From Alphaproteobacteria bacterium (GTDB lineage Bacteria > Pseudomonadota > Alphaproteobacteria > Thalassobaculales > Thalassobaculaceae): a stretch of DNA of 13,528 nt. Location of the stretch: assembly GCA_028822575.1 (NCBI GenBank), contig JAPKDN010000030.1, positions 1 to 13,528 of the forward strand. Reading direction: 5' to 3'. The position numbers were made by a program, and so were the translations under genes. Below, in pieces: positions 10,529-13,528 of the stretch (position 1 is the first letter of the stretch; the number at the start of each line of letters is the position of its first letter). Below the pieces are notes generated by a model, which saw nothing but the letters and a program-made list of their open reading frames with translations, was not told the DNA's origin and ran no database searches.

Positions 10529-10544
10529 GCCCGCGTCAGCGGGC
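10529..10544. repeat. Perfect 6-bp GC-rich hairpin between permease and hydratase-like genes
   Basis: GCCCGC (10529-10534) and GCGGGC (10539-10544) pair perfectly around a GTCA loop, in the 97-base gap between the EamA permease stop and the next gene. No T-run follows on the minus strand, so it is not a standard terminator. It may still separate or stabilise the upstream and downstream messages. Confidence 0.4.
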
Positions 10545-10577
10545 TCGACCACGATCACGCACGCCCAGCGACAGATA

Positions 10578-11489
10578 TCACGATGCGGGACGCACTCGTT
10601 CGGCGACCCAAATTCCGCCAAGCACCAACAAAATACCAACGGCGTGGAACGAGGCGAAACGCTCACCCAGAAACATAACACTGAAGGAGGAGGCAAAAAT
10701 TGGTACCAGATTTATGAACACCCCGGCCCGACCCGGCCCGATCAACTGCACCCCGCGCATGAAGAACAATTGGGACATGAAAGAGGGAAAAGCGATCACG
10801 AACGCAACGATGAGCCAACCCTCACCAGAGGGCCAAATCGTAGTTTCGGACCACAGTTCCCAAGCCGCGAAGGGGAGGCTTGCGACAAAGGCCGAGCTGG
10901 CCATCACCCCAAACATCGCCAGCCCCGACACCGCCGGGCGCTTTCGCAGCAGCACGGCGTAGATCGCATAGACAAAACACGCCACCAGCATCAGCAGGTC
11001 GCCGGAGTTGAAAACCAGATCGAACAAATTACCCAGATCGCCCTCGACGGTGACAACACCGACGCCAACCACAGTGATCGTGATGCCGGTCACCTGGACC
11101 ATGGTGATCGGCGTTCGATAGGCCATGAACCCGCCGATCAATACACAAATTGGCACTGCGCCCTGCAAGATTCCAAGATTAATCGCGGTTGTCGAATGGG
11201 CGGCGATATAATAGAGGACGTTGAAGCCGGTGAAGCCGATCGCCCCCATCAAAAGAAAATACAGAAGATTGGCCTTCAGGACCTGCGCCTCCGCCATGAT
11301 CCGAGGGCGCGCGAAGGCCCAGATCAAAATCGCGACACCGAGCCACCGAAACAGGGTCAGAAGCATCGGCGACACCTCGCCCACGGCGAGCCGGCCAGCG
11401 ATTGCGTTTCCGCCCCAACACATGGCGCAGACCGTCAGCAGCAAATAGGCGTTGCCATAGGCACTCTTGAGGATTCCGGCGATCCACAT
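10578..11489 (-). CDS. DMT-superfamily (EamA) permease
   Basis: A 303-aa inner-membrane protein with about ten hydrophobic segments in two homologous halves, the layout of EamA/RhaT-type drug/metabolite transporters. The first half includes MCWGGNAIAGRLAVGEVSPM and LTLFRWLGVAILIW, the typical WGxN and LxxxR motifs of helices 1-2, and ends in MVQVTGITITVVGVGVV. The second half ends PIFASSFSVMFLGE and GILLVLGGIWVAER, matching the conserved PxxxxxxxxxxLGE and GxxLIxxGxxL motifs. Family members export or import amino acids, nucleosides or other small metabolites; the substrate here is unknown. The ATG at 11489 has only a weak upstream GGA. The gene is 97 bases ahead of the hydratase-like gene and could be first in that operon, or independent. 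Confidence 0.92.
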   Translation of the reverse strand: MWIAGILKSAYGNAYLLLTVCAMCWGGNAIAGRLAVGEVSPMLLTLFRWLGVAILIWAFARPRIMAEAQVLKANLLYFLLMGAIGFTGFNVLYYIAAHSTTAINLGILQGAVPICVLIGGFMAYRTPITMVQVTGITITVVGVGVVTVEGDLGNLFDLVFNSGDLLMLVACFVYAIYAVLLRKRPAVSGLAMFGVMASSAFVASLPFAAWELWSETTIWPSGEGWLIVAFVIAFPSFMSQLFFMRGVQLIGPGRAGVFINLVPIFASSFSVMFLGERFASFHAVGILLVLGGIWVAERVRPAS

Positions 11490-11705
11490 TTATGATTCCA
11501 TCGTTTTTAGAGATAGTCGAATGCACTGACAGCCGAGCCCACAATCTCTAGGCTGCCTCGAGGCGCTTTGCATCACGGGCTCAAGTGGGGGTCAAGTCCT
11601 GGCAATTCAGAGCACGGGCCGATTAGACCGGCGCGAAGGGGTAATGCTAGAGCGAACCAGATTCACCTGATAGGGGGTAACGCAAGGGAGTTGGGTGGAT
11701 AGCAA
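11490..11705. other. Intergenic region between lpxC and the EamA permease
   Basis: This 216-base gap marks the right border of the accessory block. On the minus strand it contains a direct repeat, CTTGA-CCCCCA-CTTGA, around 11580-11600; TTGACC there could serve as a -35 box, but no good -10 follows at 17-18 bases. No stem with T-run follows the lpxC stop. No insertion-sequence ends, tRNA or integrase remnants were seen. Confidence 0.4.
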
Positions 11706-12653
11706 TCATGCCGTCGCGGCGAGCGGGGCATCCTCGTGCCAAGCGGCAACGTCACTTTCGTCGAGAGTCGTCCATTTCCAGGCACTCTCATCCGCAAACA
11801 CCGCTCGTAGGAGCTTGTTGTTAAAAGCATGTCCAGACTTATGGGCCACGACCCGTGCGAGCATTGGGCCGCCGGCGAGATAAAAATCACCAACACAGTC
11901 GAGAATCTTATGACGCACGAACTCGTCTTTGAACCGAAGCCCCCCTTCATTCATGACATGGTCACCATCGACGACCACAACATTGTCCAGGGAACCGCCC
12001 AGCCCGAGCCCTGCGGCTCGCATGCGGTCAACATCCTCGAGAAAGCCAAAAGTACGGGCGCGGCTGATCGACGCGTTGAAGGTGCCGTTCACTAAATGAA
12101 CATCCAGCGACCTCTCCCTCACCGCCTCAGAGTTGAAGTCGATTTCGAACTCAACCGAGAAGTCGGAGGCCGGCAAGACCGTAACACCGCAATCCCCGTC
12201 GCTCACTGTGACCGGCTTCAGGATTTTGAGCGCCCGTCGTGGCGCTTCCTGCTCCACTGAACCAACGCACTCAAACAACATCACGAATGGCGCCGAACTG
12301 CCGTCCATGATCGGCACTTCGGGGCTGTTGATTTCAATCAAGGCATTATCAATCCCGCAGCCGGACAGCGCCGCCATCAAATGTTCGACCGTGGCGACAT
12401 GTACGCCGTCATCATTGCTGATAGTCGTACACAACATAGTATTGGACACCCGTTCCCAGCGAGCGGGAACCAGACGGTGCTTGTCAGTAATATCGACGCG
12501 CTTGAAGACGATACCATGATTCGGCTCGGCGGGCCGGATGGTCAGGGAACATTCAACGCCGCCATGGAGTCCGATACCCTTGCAAGATATCGCGTTCTTG
12601 AGGGTCCGCTGAGACACCGTCCCAGTGTTCATTTCAGACTTCATGAAATTCAT
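11706..12653 (-). CDS. lpxC: UDP-3-O-acyl-N-acetylglucosamine deacetylase LpxC
   Basis: The zinc-dependent deacetylase that commits UDP-acyl-GlcNAc to lipid A synthesis in the cytoplasm (315 aa, normal length). QRTLKNAISCKGIGLHGG (15-32) is the family opening. Glu90-His91 in VEHLMAAL supply the catalytic Glu and a zinc ligand. ISRARTFGF lies at about 196-204. HKILDCVGDFYLAGG gives zinc ligands His248 and Asp252, and HKSGHAFN (271-278) contains the catalytic His275. Possible starts are ATG at 12653, 12644 and 12632; homology begins after the third, and the first has a GGGG stretch about 10 bases upstream, so the exact start is uncertain. It follows ftsZ by 176 bases, with a terminator-like stem between. 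In many alphaproteobacteria bamD follows directly; here 5.8 kb intervenes. Confidence 0.96.
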   Translation of the reverse strand: MNFMKSEMNTGTVSQRTLKNAISCKGIGLHGGVECSLTIRPAEPNHGIVFKRVDITDKHRLVPARWERVSNTMLCTTISNDDGVHVATVEHLMAALSGCGIDNALIEINSPEVPIMDGSSAPFVMLFECVGSVEQEAPRRALKILKPVTVSDGDCGVTVLPASDFSVEFEIDFNSEAVRERSLDVHLVNGTFNASISRARTFGFLEDVDRMRAAGLGLGGSLDNVVVVDGDHVMNEGGLRFKDEFVRHKILDCVGDFYLAGGPMLARVVAHKSGHAFNNKLLRAVFADESAWKWTTLDESDVAAWHEDAPLAATA

Positions 12654-12720
12654 TCGCCAGTCACCCCATAATCCCCATCTTCCAATGTCTCACGCGCTGT
12701 TTACGCATCTCTCTTAGGCG

Positions 12721-12757
12721 ATAGAAAGCCCCGCTGGTTTACCAACACCGGCGGGGC
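12721..12757 (-). terminator. Stem-loop terminator after ftsZ
   Basis: Arms at 12748-12757 and 12728-12737 pair over 10 positions (GCCCCGC core, one C-A mismatch on the minus strand) with a 10-base loop. TTTCTAT follows on the minus strand. It lies about 73 bases after the ftsZ stop and 75 before lpxC, so it should end or reduce read-through from ftsZ into lpxC. Confidence 0.65.
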
Positions 12758-12808
12758 CTCCCAAATCACCTTTTATTACCAAGTATTACACTTTAATTTA
12801 TTGAAACT

Positions 12809-12840
12809 ATTATACCTTTTGGAACTCCCTCAATTCGCCT
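12809..12840 (-). promoter_or_regulatory. Possible promoter upstream of lpxC
   Basis: Minus-strand GGTATAAT (12816-12809) contains a perfect TATAAT -10 box in an AT-rich stretch just past the ftsZ stop. The -35 region is poor: GAATTG at 16-base spacing overlaps the end of ftsZ. A transcript from here would pass through the stem-loop at 12728-12757, which would then act in the lpxC leader. Low confidence. Confidence 0.25.
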
Positions 12841-13528
12841 GACGACGCAGAAAAGCCGGAATATCGAGGAGGTCGTCATCTGCTCCACTCAGCGTGACAC
12901 GATCTGCCCGTTCAAGCGAACCCAGTTTCGGGTGTCCCTCCAACGGCATGGCCTCTGTCACGGCGGCTTGTGACGGAGCCGCCGGTTGCGCCATTGGCGG
13001 GCTCACGCCGTCCAAAAAGTCCGTCGCCGTGGCAACTTCCTCGCGTGCCTTTCGCCCCATCCCGGTCACCCGCTGGAACAATGACTGCGCCTTGGCCGCC
13101 GACCCACCGGCATTGGCCATGGTCTCCGCGTTGAACGGAGCCGCCGACGCCGGCGGTTCAACCACCGATTTACTCGACGGTACCGCCGGTGGAGGCGCGA
13201 CGAACGGATCAGCGGGGGTACGTGAGATCACCGGCTTAATCGGTGCCGAGGTCCGAGCGGCGATGGTTTCAGCGACCGAGGCCTGTACGGCCGACGCTTG
13301 CACACCCTCAACGGTTGTAGGCGCAGCTTCCACCACTGAGGCCTGGGCAGCTAGAGCATCGGCGATGATTGAGTTTGCCGAACTTCCAAAGGTTTCCGCC
13401 GGCGACGAGGTTTCACTTACCATCCGACGCCCGACGTCCATTGTCGCCAACAGCTTCCCCTCGGCCAGGTTCAACGATTTCACCATCGCCTCGGCGCCGA
13501 TTGGCGCGTCGTCGGTTCCGGTACGTAA
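12830..13528 (-). CDS. ftsZ: Cell division protein FtsZ, C-terminal part (cut by window edge)
   Basis: The frame is open to the right edge, giving 232 visible residues and ending in DDDLLDIPAFLRRQAN. That is the conserved FtsZ C-terminal peptide of alphaproteobacteria, which binds FtsA and other membrane anchors and regulators. All visible sequence before it is low-complexity, rich in Ala, Pro, Ser, Thr and Val, as expected for the disordered linker between the GTPase domain and the tail. No GTPase motif is visible; that domain must lie beyond the edge. The internal ATG at 13486 is not the gene start, since the frame continues upstream of it (LRTGTDDAPIGAEA before MVK). The linker is at least about 215 residues. 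The lpxC gene following on the same strand supports the call. Confidence 0.9.
   Translation of the reverse strand, partial: LRTGTDDAPIGAEAMVKSLNLAEGKLLATMDVGRRMVSETSSPAETFGSSANSIIADALAAQASVVEAAPTTVEGVQASAVQASVAETIAARTSAPIKPVISRTPADPFVAPPPAVPSSKSVVEPPASAAPFNAETMANAGGSAAKAQSLFQRVTGMGRKAREEVATATDFLDGVSPPMAQPAAPSQAAVTEAMPLEGHPKLGSLERADRVTLSGADDDLLDIPAFLRRQAN

Noticed and set aside
10521..11495. Plus-strand open frame of 324 codons
   Set aside because: It is antisense to the EamA permease; its product is highly charged and Gln/His/Asp-rich, typical of the complement of a membrane-protein gene.

Overview
The window reads as alphaproteobacterial chromosome, probably Rhodospirillales-like. The basis is the gene order ftsZ-lpxC-bamD-recN-ligA, the FtsZ C-terminal peptide ending IPAFLRRQAN, a LigA zinc finger of the CPCPLKT type known from alphaproteobacteria, and GC-rich coding sequence. 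No RNA gene, insertion sequence or CRISPR array was found. Every intact gene is on the minus strand; the one plus-strand gene is a decayed cupin gene near the left end.

Read in the direction of transcription, from right to left, the window opens with the C-terminal part of FtsZ (cut by the right edge), a stem-loop terminator and lpxC. An accessory block of about 5.5 kb follows: a DMT/EamA permease, an enoyl-CoA hydratase/isomerase family protein, a small protein resembling a GIY-YIG domain, an acyl-CoA dehydrogenase, a class III (CaiB/BaiF) CoA-transferase and a dienelactone hydrolase gene ruined by stops and frameshifts. The conserved order then resumes with bamD, recN and ligA, tightly packed and probably one transcription unit. 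The left 1.3 kb holds the N-terminus of an MFS permease (minus strand, cut by the left edge) and, divergent from it, the remains of a DMSP-lyase-like cupin gene (plus strand).

The core genes serve cell division (FtsZ), lipid A synthesis (LpxC), outer-membrane protein assembly (BamD), double-strand break repair (RecN) and DNA joining (LigA). The accessory genes fit a small route for activating and oxidising an organic acid as its CoA thioester: CoA transfer (CaiB-like), dehydrogenation (acyl-CoA dehydrogenase), and hydration or isomerisation. The substrate cannot be read from the sequence. Two accessory genes are clear pseudogenes while every core gene is open, which points to recent loss of accessory catabolism. 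The most unusual intact item is the 116-residue GIY-YIG-like protein set between the hydratase-like and dehydrogenase genes.
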